DNA from: Ornithinimicrobium murale
GTDB lineage: Bacteria; Actinomycetota; Actinomycetes; Actinomycetales; Dermatophilaceae
NCBI RefSeq assembly: GCF_003352835.1
Contig: NZ_QLVD01000001.1
Span: forward strand, 62,001-126,000
Length of the DNA: 64,000 nt
Reading direction: 5' to 3'
The translations under genes and the position numbers were made by a program. Below, one piece after another: positions 52,824 to 64,000 of this stretch; positions within the stretch are counted from its first letter, which is position 1, and the number at the start of each line of letters is the position of its first letter. The notes under the pieces were generated by a model. It was given only the letters and a program-made list of their open reading frames with translations, ran no database searches and had not been told where the DNA came from.

Positions 52824-54158
52824 TCAGGCACGGGCGTCGCGCCGTGCCAGCCGGCTGTGGCGCGGTGGCGCCAGGGGTCGGCCACCCACCCGTGCAGCGA
52901 GCTCCCGCAGGCCGGTGCGGGCCGGGCTGCCCGGCCGGGCCTCCCGCAGGGTCTGTCCGGCCAGCACCGCCGCATCGACTCCTGCCTGATCCTCGGCGAC
53001 CAGGACCACGTCGGTGACTCCTGCGAAGCGCTCCAGAGCTTCCCGCACCCGCCGTGCAGGGTCTCGTCCGACGGCACCGGAGCGCAGCCGGTTGACCACG
53101 ACGCTGGTCGGCGCACTGGTCACCTCGGCCAGCTGGTCCAACCCCCGGACCAGTCGCTGCAACGACACCGGGTCGGCGGCGCCGACGGCGACCACCTCAT
53201 CCGCCGCCTCCAGCGCGGCCAGGGTGGCACCGTTGCGTCGTGGGGCCGCCGTGTCAAAGCTGAGTTCCTCGTCGGACTCCAGGCAGAACCCCGTGTCCAG
53301 CACCGTCAGCGGCACCGTGTCAACGCAGGTCGCGAGGACGTCCTGGACGGCGTGCTCACGCAGCTCGGTCCAGCGATCGGGGCGTGGCATACCGGTCAGC
53401 ACCCGTAGACCGGGTGAGACCTCCGGAGCGATCGTGCTGAGCGCCTCGGGGGTGAGGCTTCCCTGATCTGCGGCACGCACGGCCGCCGCGATCCCGGGCG
53501 CTTCGTCGAGCACCGCCAACAGCTGGGCTACCGAGGCACCGTAGGTGTCCAGGTCGGCGAGGATCACCGGGTGTCCCGGCTCGGCGAGCTCAGCCGCAGT
53601 GTTGACGGCGATCGTGCTGCGCCCGGGGGCGCCGACCGGCCCCCACACTGCCACGATCCGGCCGTTGCCGTCCGGTGCGCTCTCCCGCGACGGGTCGCCC
53701 TCGCCAGCCGTCCCGTCGAGCGGTTCGGCAGTATGCGGAGTCGTCACCCCCAGCGACTCACTCGCCTGAGCCTCGGGGCTCGGACGGTGCTCCGGCGCGG
53801 GACCGGCCTCGATCAGTTCAGCCAAGGCCGCATCGAGCTGGGACTGATCCGCATCTGCCGGCACCACGACCCGCACCGTCCAGCGCCGTAGCCTCCGCTC
53901 GGCTGGCTCGTCGTCCGGCCGGTGCACGCCGAGCACCAGCAAACCTCGTTCATGCAGCTCTCGGACTGCGCTGAGGTCCAGCCCCCGCAGCTCGGCCGAG
54001 ACGACGGCCACACGCCCAACCCCGGCAGCTGCTGTCCCCAGGAGCTCAGCGAGGTCGGCACACCGGCGGACCACGTGAACGGCTCGACTACTGCCCAGCC
54101 TGGTGACCAGCTCGGCCTCGAAGCGGGGGGTGACGGCCGTCAGGAGCGGCAGACTCAC
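52824..54158 (-). CDS. CpaE-like MinD-family ATPase
   Basis: A ~444-residue protein; GTG 54158 (VSLPLLTAVTPRFE) is used, and GTG at 54179 is the other option. The N-terminal ~120 residues are a degenerate receiver-like domain (RRCADLAELLG...LVLGVHRPDDEPAE). The ATPase domain begins GRIVAVWGPVGAPGRSTIAVNTAAELA, a deviant Walker A, with DLDTYGASVAQLL and VLDTGFCLESDEE following. CpaE proteins localise Flp pilus assembly. The other tad/cpa genes are missing nearby, apart from a CpaB-like gene just upstream, which overlaps or abuts this start. Confidence 0.85.
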   Translation of the reverse strand: MSLPLLTAVTPRFEAELVTRLGSSRAVHVVRRCADLAELLGTAAAGVGRVAVVSAELRGLDLSAVRELHERGLLVLGVHRPDDEPAERRLRRWTVRVVVPADADQSQLDAALAELIEAGPAPEHRPSPEAQASESLGVTTPHTAEPLDGTAGEGDPSRESAPDGNGRIVAVWGPVGAPGRSTIAVNTAAELAEPGHPVILADLDTYGASVAQLLAVLDEAPGIAAAVRAADQGSLTPEALSTIAPEVSPGLRVLTGMPRPDRWTELREHAVQDVLATCVDTVPLTVLDTGFCLESDEELSFDTAAPRRNGATLAALEAADEVVAVGAADPVSLQRLVRGLDQLAEVTSAPTSVVVNRLRSGAVGRDPARRVREALERFAGVTDVVLVAEDQAGVDAAVLAGQTLREARPGSPARTGLRELAARVGGRPLAPPRHSRLARRDARA

Positions 54159-54162
54159 GAGG

Positions 54163-54840
54163 TCACGACCCGGAACCACCCGGCGCGGGCACCAACGTGA
54201 CCTTGGCCTCCTGATCGACGCTGGAGATCACGGAACCGACCTGATCGGCCGGAACGACCACCTGGACCGCTGCCCGTCCCACTCCCATGCCCAAGCCGTT
54301 GCCCGTGCTGGGCGTGCGTGCGACCACGGCACTGCTCAACAGCAGCTGCGGCTCGCTGTATGCCGTGCCCGTCTGCTCGGGATCCTGCCGGCTGACCCAG
54401 AGATCGACCACGGTGCCCACGGTCAGGGTCTGGGCACTCGCGGGATCGACCGGGACAGTGACGGTCTTGTCCTGTGCCTGACTGGCACTTCCCAGCGCCC
54501 TGGACGGGATCAGCTCGCCCTTCTCCACCTGCCGGAGCGCCACCGTGCCGGTGGCGACGGGCTGGGTGGCATCCACGTAGTGGGACACCGCCGAGTCCAA
54601 GCGGACACTCACCTTCTCCAGGTCCTCGGCGGCGATCTCCTGACCGGGCAGGATCGGGTGCGCCGCGGCATACACCGCGGTCGTCTCGTCGAGTTCGGAG
54701 ACCAGGCGGACACCACCAGCCACTGCGAGCAGGACCAACAACACACCCACCAGCAATCTCGTGTCACGCCAGCTGGGCCGACGCAGACGACGGGCCGTGG
54801 TGACCTGACCCCGGTCGTGACCGGTCGACTGCACCTGCAC
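54163..54840 (-). CDS. CpaB/RcpC-like SAF-domain protein
   Basis: 225 residues. A cytoplasmic basic N-terminus (RRLRRPSWRDTR) precedes one membrane helix (LLVGVLLVLLAVAGGVRLV, about 30-48), and an SAF domain follows (YAAAHPILPGQEIAAEDLEKVSVRLDSA), with a second beta-rich domain. It resembles the pilus-assembly CpaB/RcpC proteins that face the outside and bind peptidoglycan or secretin. Its end overlaps the CpaE-like gene. No secretin or pilin is visible. Confidence 0.82.
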   Translation of the reverse strand: MQVQSTGHDRGQVTTARRLRRPSWRDTRLLVGVLLVLLAVAGGVRLVSELDETTAVYAAAHPILPGQEIAAEDLEKVSVRLDSAVSHYVDATQPVATGTVALRQVEKGELIPSRALGSASQAQDKTVTVPVDPASAQTLTVGTVVDLWVSRQDPEQTGTAYSEPQLLLSSAVVARTPSTGNGLGMGVGRAAVQVVVPADQVGSVISSVDQEAKVTLVPAPGGSGS

Positions 54841-55013
54841 GTCTCCCCCTGTAACGTCTGCTCGTCGGCTCCTGCAACTGGTGGCAGGCTAGTGTCCCCG
54901 CCCGGGTGTCGTTCATCTTGTCCACAGGGCACCCCAGAGACCACCCGCAGGAAGTAAAATCCACGTCAAGGTTCGCCACCCCGGCGACCTGTGCAACCGG
55001 ACGGAGCAGCCCG

Positions 55014-55259
55014 TTGGAGAATCGGTTCCTCACGCTCACGGACGTCGCTGAGACGCTCAACATCTCGATGGCGCAGACCAAGGCACTGGTCCGCAGCGGT
55101 TCGCTCCCAGCGGTGAAGATCGGGGGTCGCGGGATCTGGCGGGTCGAGGCGAGCATGCTCGAGGACTACATCCAGCGCATGTATGAGCAGACCCGCGAGT
55201 CGATCGCCCTGGTAGGCGAGGAGGCGCACTCCGCGGCCAGTGACGAGCAAGAGGACTAG
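55014..55259 (+). CDS. small helix-turn-helix DNA-binding protein
   Basis: 81 residues from TTG 55014 (LENRFLTLTDVAETLNIS), with ACGGAG about eight bases upstream; an open frame to 54906 has no such site. The excisionase/HTH_17 pattern is TLTDVAETLNISMAQTKALVRSGSLPAVKIGGRGIWRVEASMLEDYIQRM. The acidic tail (EEAHSAASDEQED) is unusual for excisionases. It is not near a mobile element, so it is probably a resident regulator, with a fold like BldC but no close match. Confidence 0.8.
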   Translation: MENRFLTLTDVAETLNISMAQTKALVRSGSLPAVKIGGRGIWRVEASMLEDYIQRMYEQTRESIALVGEEAHSAASDEQED

Positions 55260-55300
55260 GAGCGGAGGCAGCTGCCGGCCGAGCCGGCTTGTCCTGAGTG

Positions 55301-55867
55301 TCAGTCGCCCCTGTGCACGACGCTGGTCAGCGCTGCATAGGGCACAGTCACCAGGGAGTGGACCGCGCGGCTGCGTCGCGGCAGGTCCGCAGGGTGGGCA
55401 CTCAGGTCCAGGTGGTCGGCGCCCACCCGATCGATGGTCCCGGTGAGCGTGGCGCCCTCGACCAGGTGCATCCGGACGACGGCACGGTCCCGGCTGAGCG
55501 CTCGCAGCGCCTGCCGGATCCCCAGGGCTCGCTGGACACTTTCTATCCGCCCCGGGTCGGACCGGCCGGACAGCCCCTGCACCGCCACCAGCTGGCCGGT
55601 GAGCACGAGTGACTCCCGGCCGCGGGCCGAGTCCTGGTGGCTCAGCAGCAGCCACTCCTGGCCGACCTGGGTCAGCCCGCCCTCCAGGATGAGTCCGCCC
55701 CGCAGCGTGAGCCGGAGATCCCGCCCCACGTCGGCCAGGTAGCGGTCGCTGAGAAAGACCCGACCCCGACCGGCACGGGTGTGCTCAACCACCTCCCCCT
55801 GTCGTTCCGCGACCTCCTGTGCCGTGAGCTGAGCCTCGAGGTCGTCGAACAGGTCGGTCCAGCGCAT
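55301..55867 (-). CDS. conserved actinobacterial protein of unknown function
   Basis: 188 residues from ATG 55867 (MRWTDLFDDLEAQLTAQEVAERQGEV). The N-terminal helix is acidic. Two beta-rich parts follow (DLRLTLRGGLILEGGLTQVGQEWLLL; MVEGATLTGTIDRVGADHLDLSA; the M is V in part), each looking like a small barrel of the Sm/Lsm type, with a central helical stretch. Proteins starting MRWxxLFDDLEAQ are common in actinobacteria. No function is known to me. It is convergent with the HTH gene. Confidence 0.7.
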   Translation of the reverse strand: MRWTDLFDDLEAQLTAQEVAERQGEVVEHTRAGRGRVFLSDRYLADVGRDLRLTLRGGLILEGGLTQVGQEWLLLSHQDSARGRESLVLTGQLVAVQGLSGRSDPGRIESVQRALGIRQALRALSRDRAVVRMHLVEGATLTGTIDRVGADHLDLSAHPADLPRRSRAVHSLVTVPYAALTSVVHRGD

Positions 55868-56011
55868 AGCCCGATTGTGCCGCAGTGCGTCACGTGCCCC
55901 GCGTTATCCACAGCGGGGACCTTCTCTTGCACTCGAGCCGATACTGCGTTGTAATGCATGTCAGTGACCGCAACTGAACGCAAATGAACGCATTTCAGAG
56001 AGGGTGGGACC

Positions 56012-56863
56012 ATGGGGACACCACACGACAGGACGACCCGGCCACCAGACCACCGTGGCGAGGGCGACCAGGTGGCCCTGCGTGCCGGCGTCCTGGGGGG
56101 CCTTCTCTCGGCCGGCTGCGCGCTGCTGTGCCTGACCTGTGGACACCAGGCCGTCGGCCTGCTGGCCAGTGGTGGGGATAGCCTGACCAGCCCCGCGCAC
56201 GGGCTGGAGCTGTTGACCCTCGGCACGGCCGCGCTCGTTGCGGGTTGGTTGACACTGCTCCTGCTCGTGGGTTCGATCCAGGCACTGCCAACAGAACGGC
56301 TGCCGCGGGTGCACACCTTCGCCACTCGGTGCGCACCGCACCTCGGCCCCCGGATCGCGGCGGGTCTGGTCGGGTCCATCCTGGCCGTCAGCCCCGGGGG
56401 CACGGCACTGGCCGACGCGCCTCTGGCGCCGACTCCGACCACCACGCAGCCCCACGCGCCTCACGGTCCGGCGGCGACAGACGCGCACCTTCAGGCAACC
56501 CAGGGGACGACTCCGGCGGCCGACCAGCCAGCGGACCCATCGGATCGCCGCCTCGGCCCTGAGCCCGGCTGGCGACCGACACGTTCGCCAGGGACCGGGA
56601 CCACGGGCGGCACGGCCATCGAGCTGGTCAGCCGGGGCGGCGCCGCGCCGGACACCGTGGTGGTGCGCTCGGGTGACACGCTGTGGGACATCGCGGCGCG
56701 ACACCTGGGGCCGGACGCGGATGCCGCGCAGATCGCGCAGGAGTGGCCCCGCTGGCACGAAGCAAACCGGGAGACGATCGGCCCCGACCCGGACCTCCTG
56801 CTGCCCGGGACGACGCTCGTGCCGCCAGAGCTGCAGGGCACTCCGACGCGGGTGTCGTCGTGA
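56012..56863 (+). CDS. membrane-anchored LysM-domain protein
   Basis: 283 residues from ATG 56012 with GAGGGTGGG upstream. There are two or three N-terminal membrane helices (about 24-47, 65-92 and 110-131), a Pro/Thr-rich extracytoplasmic linker (about 135-200), and a C-terminal LysM domain (VVVRSGDTLWDIAARHLGPDAD...WPRWHEANRETIGPDPDLLLPGTTLVPP) that binds peptidoglycan glycan. The last codons overlap the next gene's start (GTGA), so the two proteins are co-translated. A cell-wall sensing or scaffold role is likely. Confidence 0.85.
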   Translation: MGTPHDRTTRPPDHRGEGDQVALRAGVLGGLLSAGCALLCLTCGHQAVGLLASGGDSLTSPAHGLELLTLGTAALVAGWLTLLLLVGSIQALPTERLPRVHTFATRCAPHLGPRIAAGLVGSILAVSPGGTALADAPLAPTPTTTQPHAPHGPAATDAHLQATQGTTPAADQPADPSDRRLGPEPGWRPTRSPGTGTTGGTAIELVSRGGAAPDTVVVRSGDTLWDIAARHLGPDADAAQIAQEWPRWHEANRETIGPDPDLLLPGTTLVPPELQGTPTRVSS

Positions 56864-57456
56864 GCGCGCAGCCCGTCGAGCAGACCGGGGTCCGCCCAGT
56901 CACGGACCCGGACCAGAGGGGGGCCGCAGGTCGCCGAGGAAGCGGTGCCACTCGAAGAGCGGGTGCACACCTGCGGATCCTGCCGATCCCGGACAACGAA
57001 CCGCCACCCCTGCCCCGGGGAGCCGACCTTCCCAGCCCTGACCCGCGCTTTGTCCAGGGGCGGCTCGCTGTCGACTTCCGGCTCGAGGGACACGATGAGC
57101 TCTTCGGGCCCCAGTCGACACGGCGGGAAGCGTTGCCGGATCCGGACGCGTGGGCGCGACGGCTCATCACCGCCCTCCTGGAGACGATGGACGGCCTGCG
57201 CCCGGCCACGCAGCTCAGCCGCTGGATCACTCCCGACATCCGGGAGCGCGTGGCGCGCCGCGGCGTCCTGGCCCGCCAGCGCCACCAGCGTCCCGGTGGC
57301 GCACCTCAGGTGCGGGCGTTGCGAGTCTGCGAGCCCGCGGACGGCATCGCCGAGGTCGCTGCGGTCATCGGCTATCGGTCCCGAGTGCGGGCCCTGGCCC
57401 TGCGCATGAGCGGCGTGGACGGGCGCTGGCTGATCACCGTCTTCGAGCTGGGATGA
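56860..57456 (+). CDS. Rv3235/DUF6459-like protein
   Basis: 198 residues from GTG 56860; the longer frame upstream is a shadow of the LysM gene. A disordered N-terminus (about 1-45) is followed by a C-terminal domain of helices and strands (DPDAWARRLITALLETMDGLRPATQLSRWITPDIRERVARR...VRALRVCEPADGIAEVAAVIGYRSRVRALALRMSGVDGRWLITVFELG). This Rv3235-type domain is found just upstream of secA in mycobacteria, as here. Function unknown; it folds like the NTF2 family perhaps. Confidence 0.82.
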   Translation: MSAQPVEQTGVRPVTDPDQRGAAGRRGSGATRRAGAHLRILPIPDNEPPPLPRGADLPSPDPRFVQGRLAVDFRLEGHDELFGPQSTRREALPDPDAWARRLITALLETMDGLRPATQLSRWITPDIRERVARRGVLARQRHQRPGGAPQVRALRVCEPADGIAEVAAVIGYRSRVRALALRMSGVDGRWLITVFELG

Positions 57457-57544
57457 TCGCGGAGTCGGGGTGAGGAGACCACCCAGTCCGAGACAGCACG
57501 GTGCCCAGTCAGCTGGCCGCGCCCAGTCAGCCTGACGCGCCCAG

Positions 57545-58021
57545 CTAGTTGAGTGGACAGCCCAGGTTATTGTCCGCATCCAGCTCGCTCGCCAGAGCCA
57601 GCATGGTGGCCCGGTCGTTCGAGGCGAAGGCCTCATTGACCGCCGCCACCAACGACGTGCGCCCGTCCAGGCCGTCTGCGTGACGGCGCCACGGGAAGCC
57701 CAGGCCCTCGTGCGCGGCGTTCAGCCAGGATGCCACCGCGGCCCGTGTCAGGATGCTCGCGGCACCGTCGACACCGGGACCTCCGCCACCATTCAGGGCC
57801 TCGGCGAGCGTGAGTCCAGCCACTGAGGACGGAGCCGAGGCATACAGCGCCCCGACCAGCACCGAGGGGTTGGTCTCTTCCCAGTTGTCGGTGTGGTTCT
57901 TCCAGTACCCGGGCGTGCAGCCTTGATGGCCGATGTTCTCGGCCACAGCCCCCGGCACGAGGCCAATGGTCAGCGTCGCGGCAGCGACCGCGACCACAAC
58001 AGATCGCAGAGATGATTTCAT
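57545..58021 (-). CDS. secreted CTPGYWKNH-motif protein
   Basis: 158 residues from ATG 58021 with TAGGAG eight bases upstream. A Sec signal peptide (MKSSLRSVVVAVAAATLTIGLVPGAVA) precedes the mature N-terminus ENIGHQGCTPGYWKNHTDNWEE. GCTPGYWKNH is a recognised short motif of many secreted and surface proteins, often a repeat module, whose role is unclear. The rest is helical with a conserved ASILTRAAVASWLNAAHEGLGFPW stretch. It probably acts outside the cell and is expressed alone. Confidence 0.8.
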   Translation of the reverse strand: MKSSLRSVVVAVAAATLTIGLVPGAVAENIGHQGCTPGYWKNHTDNWEETNPSVLVGALYASAPSSVAGLTLAEALNGGGGPGVDGAASILTRAAVASWLNAAHEGLGFPWRRHADGLDGRTSLVAAVNEAFASNDRATMLALASELDADNNLGCPLN

Positions 58022-58129
58022 GACGAAACTCCTACCCTGTGTGTAACCTCCGAATGAGGTCATGCTTAGGTAAAGTTAGTCAAGATTCAGTAAAGGCGCA
58101 ATGGCTGCGCCGAACTGCCCCGCGACCTG

Positions 58130-60874
<2,745 letters not shown>

Positions 60875-61023
60875 GAAGACTCCTGACGCGTTGTGGTGAC
60901 CACGTGAACCGTACGCGGACCTCAGTGCAAGGTTAATCGTCGCGGCCCCTCCGTCGAAACTGAGGCCACCGCCTGGCGGCGCGCGTCCGCGGGCAGGTCG
61001 CCCCGGTGAACGGTCACGACCTG

Positions 61024-62220
61024 TCAGGTGAAGACGACCCGCTCCAGCCCGAGCCATCCGGCCAGTTGCGTCAACTCGGCAGCGAGCGCCTCCCGGGTGC
61101 CGTCCGGTGCCTCGGGCTCCAGGTGCACCCGGCGGACGAGCAGGCGGCCGGTGGCCCGGTCAGCTTTCAGATCGACCCGGGCCACCAGGTCCTCACCCCA
61201 GAGGAAGGGCAGCACGTAGTAGCCGAACACCCGCTGCGGCTCGGGGACGTAGATCTCGATCCGGTAGTGGAAGCCAAACATCCGCTCGGTGCGAGCCCGC
61301 TCCCAAATCAGGGAGTCGAAGGGACTCAGCAGGGCCCGTGCCGAGACCGCGCGCGGACGCCGAGCCGCAGTGTCGAGGAAGGCGGGGCGGTCCCACCCGC
61401 GCACACTGACCGGCTCGACCTCACCGCGCCGCACCAGTTCTTCCAGGGCAGGGCGTGCCATAGCCTGCCTGAGCCGGAAGTAGTCGCCGAGGTCACTCGC
61501 GGTGCCGATGCCGTGGGCGCGCACCGCCCGCCGCATCAGCTCCACCGCGGACTCCGCCCTGTCGGGCGCTCCGGGTCGCCCCGGTGCTCGTGCGAGCACC
61601 TCGGGAGGCAGCACCTGGGACGGGACTGCATAGCGTCGCTCGAACTGGCTGTTGCGCCCGGAGGAGACGATCTGACCGGTGCCGAACAGGTGCTCCAGGC
61701 ACTGCTTGACCAGTGACCAGTTCCAGCCCCAGTTGTCACGGGTGTGGATCGCGCCGTGCTCGATGAGGCGGTCCACCTCCCGTGCGGTGAGTGGACCGTG
61801 GTCGTGCACCACCTCGCGCACGCTGTCGAGGACGCCGGGGTGCTCCACCTCGACCTTCCGTGCCCACCCATCCTGGGCCACGGCCTCCATGCGGAACCCG
61901 AGGAACGGCCAGGTCTCCGGCGGGATGAGACTGGCGACGTGCGCCCATGACTCCACGAGGCGCCGCGGTTCCCGGGACCGCCGTCCTGTGCCGTCCCGAG
62001 CCCGGTCCACCAGGCCGGTGTCATAGTCACCCAGCCGGGAGTAGAACGGAAGATACTGACTCCGGGTCACGACGTTGACGCTGTCGATCTGCACCACTTG
62101 GAGCCGGTCGATGACCCGTTGGATGTGGCGCATCGTGGGCCGCTCCGGGCGGGGATCGAGGAACCCCTGGGCGGCTAGGGCGATGCGACGTGCCTGCCCC
62201 GCGGTCAGTTCAGCTGCCAT
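61024..62220 (-). CDS. YcaQ-like winged-helix DNA glycosylase
   Basis: 398 residues from ATG 62220 ([21 protein letters not shown]). The HTH_42 family pattern is complete: [32 protein letters not shown], with the QxD active-site motif (VVQIDSV) of YcaQ/AlkX proteins; then [17 protein letters not shown] and [19 protein letters not shown] with the C-terminal block [22 protein letters not shown]. These enzymes excise bulky N-alkylated purines and unhook interstrand crosslinks. It is downstream of hpf on the same strand and separated by a terminator. Confidence 0.87.
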   Translation of the reverse strand: MAAELTAGQARRIALAAQGFLDPRPERPTMRHIQRVIDRLQVVQIDSVNVVTRSQYLPFYSRLGDYDTGLVDRARDGTGRRSREPRRLVESWAHVASLIPPETWPFLGFRMEAVAQDGWARKVEVEHPGVLDSVREVVHDHGPLTAREVDRLIEHGAIHTRDNWGWNWSLVKQCLEHLFGTGQIVSSGRNSQFERRYAVPSQVLPPEVLARAPGRPGAPDRAESAVELMRRAVRAHGIGTASDLGDYFRLRQAMARPALEELVRRGEVEPVSVRGWDRPAFLDTAARRPRAVSARALLSPFDSLIWERARTERMFGFHYRIEIYVPEPQRVFGYYVLPFLWGEDLVARVDLKADRATGRLLVRRVHLEPEAPDGTREALAAELTQLAGWLGLERVVFT

Positions 62221-62236
62221 GGCACAGAACATAGAC

Positions 62237-62265
62237 GAGGACCCCGACACTCGTCGGGGCCCTCG
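62237..62265 (-). terminator. terminator hairpin after hpf
   Basis: CCCCGAC (62242-62248) pairs with GTCGGGG (62253-62259) around an ACTC loop, extended by GAGG/CCTC. It sits between the hpf stop and the glycosylase start. Confidence 0.65.
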
Positions 62266-62309
62266 CCCAGGTATGCGGTCCCCGAAGGGGGCAGTTGCCT
62301 AGTGGCCGG

Positions 62310-62999
62310 TCACCCGACGGCAACCTGCTCGGGCCGTGCGTCCTGGTCGCTGGCCTCAGGATCTCCGAGGCGGAGCACACCATAGGACCACCCGCGGCGG
62401 CGGTACACCACGCTCGCCTGGTCGGTGGCCTCGTCGTGGAAGAGATAGAAGTCGTGGCCCACGAGCTCCATCTCGTTGAGTGCCTGGCCCACGCTCATCG
62501 GCTCCGAGGAATGCACCTTCTCACGCAGCTCGATGGGGCTGTTCCCCTCGGTGCCGAGGGCCTGGTCGACCGCCTCCTCGGGGTCCAACGGTTTGCCGTT
62601 CTGCGACGGCTCGCTGGGCAGCTCGGTGGGGAGTGGGTCGGTCGGCAGTCCGAAGGTGGCCTCCGCGACGGAGGCCTTGCGGTGCTTGCCGGTGTGACTG
62701 ATCCGGCGCCGGTCGTTCGACCGACGGAGTCGCTCCAGGAGGCGGTTCATCGCGAGGTCGAGGGCGGCGTAGTCGTCGTCCGCAGCGGCCTCGGCACGGA
62801 CCACGGTCCGCTTGATATAGCAGGTGATCTCCACACGCTCGCTCTCCTTGGCCTGACGCGGGTTGGCCTCGTGCGTGAGGACCACGTCGGTGCGGGAGAC
62901 CCGCGGCGAGAGTTGCGGGATCTTGTCGAGCTTTTCCTCCAGGTGGCGGCGGAAGCGGTCAGTAACCTGCTTCTTCCGGCCGGTCACGGTGATTTCCAT
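62310..62999 (-). CDS. hpf: ribosome hibernation factor, long form
   Basis: 229 residues from ATG 62999 with GAGGAGG upstream. The N-terminal HPF/YfiA domain (MEITVTGRKKQVTDRFRRHLEEKLDKIPQL...LDLAMNRLLERLRRSNDRRR) is about 100 residues. A disordered linker follows, and the C-terminal dimerisation domain (HSSEPMSVGQALNEMELVGHDFYLFHDEATDQASVVYRRRGWSYGVLRL) makes it the long type that forms 100S ribosome dimers. Next to secA and a ComF gene as in mycobacteria. Confidence 0.96.
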   Translation of the reverse strand: MEITVTGRKKQVTDRFRRHLEEKLDKIPQLSPRVSRTDVVLTHEANPRQAKESERVEITCYIKRTVVRAEAAADDDYAALDLAMNRLLERLRRSNDRRRISHTGKHRKASVAEATFGLPTDPLPTELPSEPSQNGKPLDPEEAVDQALGTEGNSPIELREKVHSSEPMSVGQALNEMELVGHDFYLFHDEATDQASVVYRRRGWSYGVLRLGDPEASDQDARPEQVAVG

Positions 63000-63163
63000 A
63001 GGATCCTCCTCGAGCTGAAGAACAGTGCTGAACCTTGGGCTGTCGCGGCCCTCTACACGTCCGGCACCACCTCCTTGCGGCGGTTCCCCGGGCGCCTCTC
63101 ACACCTCTCCCGGCTCAGCATGTCCGTGGCCTTCGGATGCTCGAGGCTTCCCATAAACAGACA

Positions 63164-64000
63164 CTAGCCCGGTTCCCTCGGGAATGACAGTGGGGGGTGC
63201 GCATGTCGCTGGGTGGCCGCCAGCGTGACCGCCACCACGTGCCCCGCACCGGCCACCCGGAGGGCCCGTGCCCCCTCGGCGATCGTGGCACCTGTGGTGA
63301 TGACGTCGTCGACCAGCAGGCAGGTCATCCCCGGGATCCGGCGCGCGTGGCCCGCTGTCACGGTCATGGCGCCGGCCAGGTTGAGCGCGCGGTTCCCGCT
63401 GTCCAGACCGGCCTGGTCGGCCACCGTGCGGGCCAGTCGCAGCGCCGGCACCAAGGACGGTCGGGACCGGGGCGGGATCTGGCGCAGTGCGGCCCGGGAC
63501 AGCCCGGCGAGCGGATGGTCGCCACGGCGCCGCGTGTTGGCCCGGCCCGACGGTGCTGGCACCACAAGAGTCGTTCCCGAAGCACTTGCCGCAGGAGTCA
63601 CGTGCGTGGGTGGCCTCTGATCGCAGGACAGCAGGCCGCTGAGCAGCACCTCGGCGAGCACGGGCGCGAGGGCGGCCGCCAGGTCGCGGCGACCGTTGTC
63701 CTTCCAGTTGACCAGCGCAGACCGCACCGGCCCGGCGTAGGGCAGCACGGTCCAGACCGGTGGCAGTCCGGGCGGTGCCGGGGTGGGCTCCCAGCGTTGG
63801 GGAGCCGGGGCAGCGGCGAGCACCGCCTGGCACTGCTGACACCACGGCGACCCCGGTGCCTCACACCCACCGCACCGCACCGGCAGCACGAGGTCACTGA
63901 GGGCGGCGGAACCCTCGGCCAGCCACCCGGCCCGTGCCTGCCGGCCGATGCCGCGACCGACCCACCCGCGGTCCCAGGCCCTGCCACGCACGGGTGGCAC
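63164..64000 (-). CDS. ComF-family phosphoribosyltransferase-like protein, possibly cut by the edge
   Basis: At least 278 residues; GTG 64000 is the last in-window start, so the true N-terminus may lie beyond. A zinc-binding Cys pair set (RCGGCEAPGSPWCQQC, near 43-58) is followed by a phosphoribosyltransferase fold with the PRPP loop CLLVDDVITTGATIAEGARALRVAGA. ComF proteins are needed for DNA uptake in competent bacteria; in actinobacteria the job is unclear. The first 30 residues (RDRGWVGRG...) have an irregular, shadow-like composition. Confidence 0.85.
   Translation of the reverse strand: MPPVRGRAWDRGWVGRGIGRQARAGWLAEGSAALSDLVLPVRCGGCEAPGSPWCQQCQAVLAAAPAPQRWEPTPAPPGLPPVWTVLPYAGPVRSALVNWKDNGRRDLAAALAPVLAEVLLSGLLSCDQRPPTHVTPAASASGTTLVVPAPSGRANTRRRGDHPLAGLSRAALRQIPPRSRPSLVPALRLARTVADQAGLDSGNRALNLAGAMTVTAGHARRIPGMTCLLVDDVITTGATIAEGARALRVAGAGHVVAVTLAATQRHAHPPLSFPREPG

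Noticed and set aside
58050-58085. TTAGGTAAAG resembling an IdeR box near the CTPGYWKNH gene
   Set aside because: Only the left half matches; the right half lacks CTnACCT.

Overview
The window looks like chromosome from a high-GC actinomycete. The evidence is strong G/C third positions, many GTG starts with purine-rich ribosome sites, WhiB1, a 1598-residue NAD-glutamate dehydrogenase, SecA with a basic tail, an ADSKRTDFALAA tmRNA tag, and mycobacterial-type gene order (whiB1-pdtaS; secA-long HPF-ComF, with an Rv3235-like gene nearby). The Intrasporangiaceae/Ornithinimicrobium group is my best guess, but this is inference. I see no plasmid or phage structural genes and no CRISPR array.

Layout. 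(1) About 1-9300 is accessory DNA: a frameshifted nuclease-like gene, a divergent 1016-residue protein with a possible N-terminal restriction-endonuclease-like motif and a helical-repeat body, two small helix-turn-helix proteins, and a tyrosine integrase abutting the 3' end of the tmRNA gene ssrA. This is an ssrA-integrated island whose left end lies outside the window. (2) 9.3-17 kb: ssrA, a small membrane protein, a CBS protein, smpB, the divisome module ftsE-ftsX-M23 peptidase, a Tat-exported L,D-transpeptidase and prfB. (3) 16.7-23 kb: a MerR regulator and CxxC flavoprotein sharing a near-perfect operator, a nitronate monooxygenase, holA and a DinG/XPD helicase. (4) 23.1-25.2 kb: a decayed beta-propeller gene, a lipoprotein, and a small Cys-rich secreted protein broken at a G9 tract. 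(5) 25-35.6 kb: GH63 glycosidase, IPNS-like dioxygenase, hflX, an RsmC-like methyltransferase, a cupredoxin lipoprotein plus membrane protein, an MFS exporter, miaA and the PPDK regulatory kinase/phosphorylase. (6) 35.7-41 kb: ppdK, a FhuF-like [2Fe-2S] protein, a small basic Cys protein behind an IdeR/DtxR-like box, and an amidohydrolase. (7) 41-51 kb: whiB1, pdtaS, NAD-GDH, two small genes, pruA and a DUF6912-like gene. (8) 51-64 kb: a WS/DGAT acyltransferase with an altered active-site motif, orphan CpaE/CpaB-like genes, a HTH protein, LysM and Rv3235-like genes, a secreted CTPGYWKNH protein, secA, a YcaQ-like glycosylase, hpf and comF at the right edge.

Functional themes: ribosome rescue and hibernation (ssrA, smpB, hpf, hflX, prfB); cell-wall remodelling (FtsEX-M23, L,D-transpeptidase, LysM); carbon and nitrogen balance at pyruvate, PEP and glutamate (PPDK with its regulator, NAD-GDH, PruA); and redox or metal control (MerR-flavoprotein, WhiB1, cupredoxin, FhuF-like, iron box). 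The least explained material is the ssrA island with two putative nuclease-like proteins, and an 18-nt motif that occurs in pairs at three intergenic sites.
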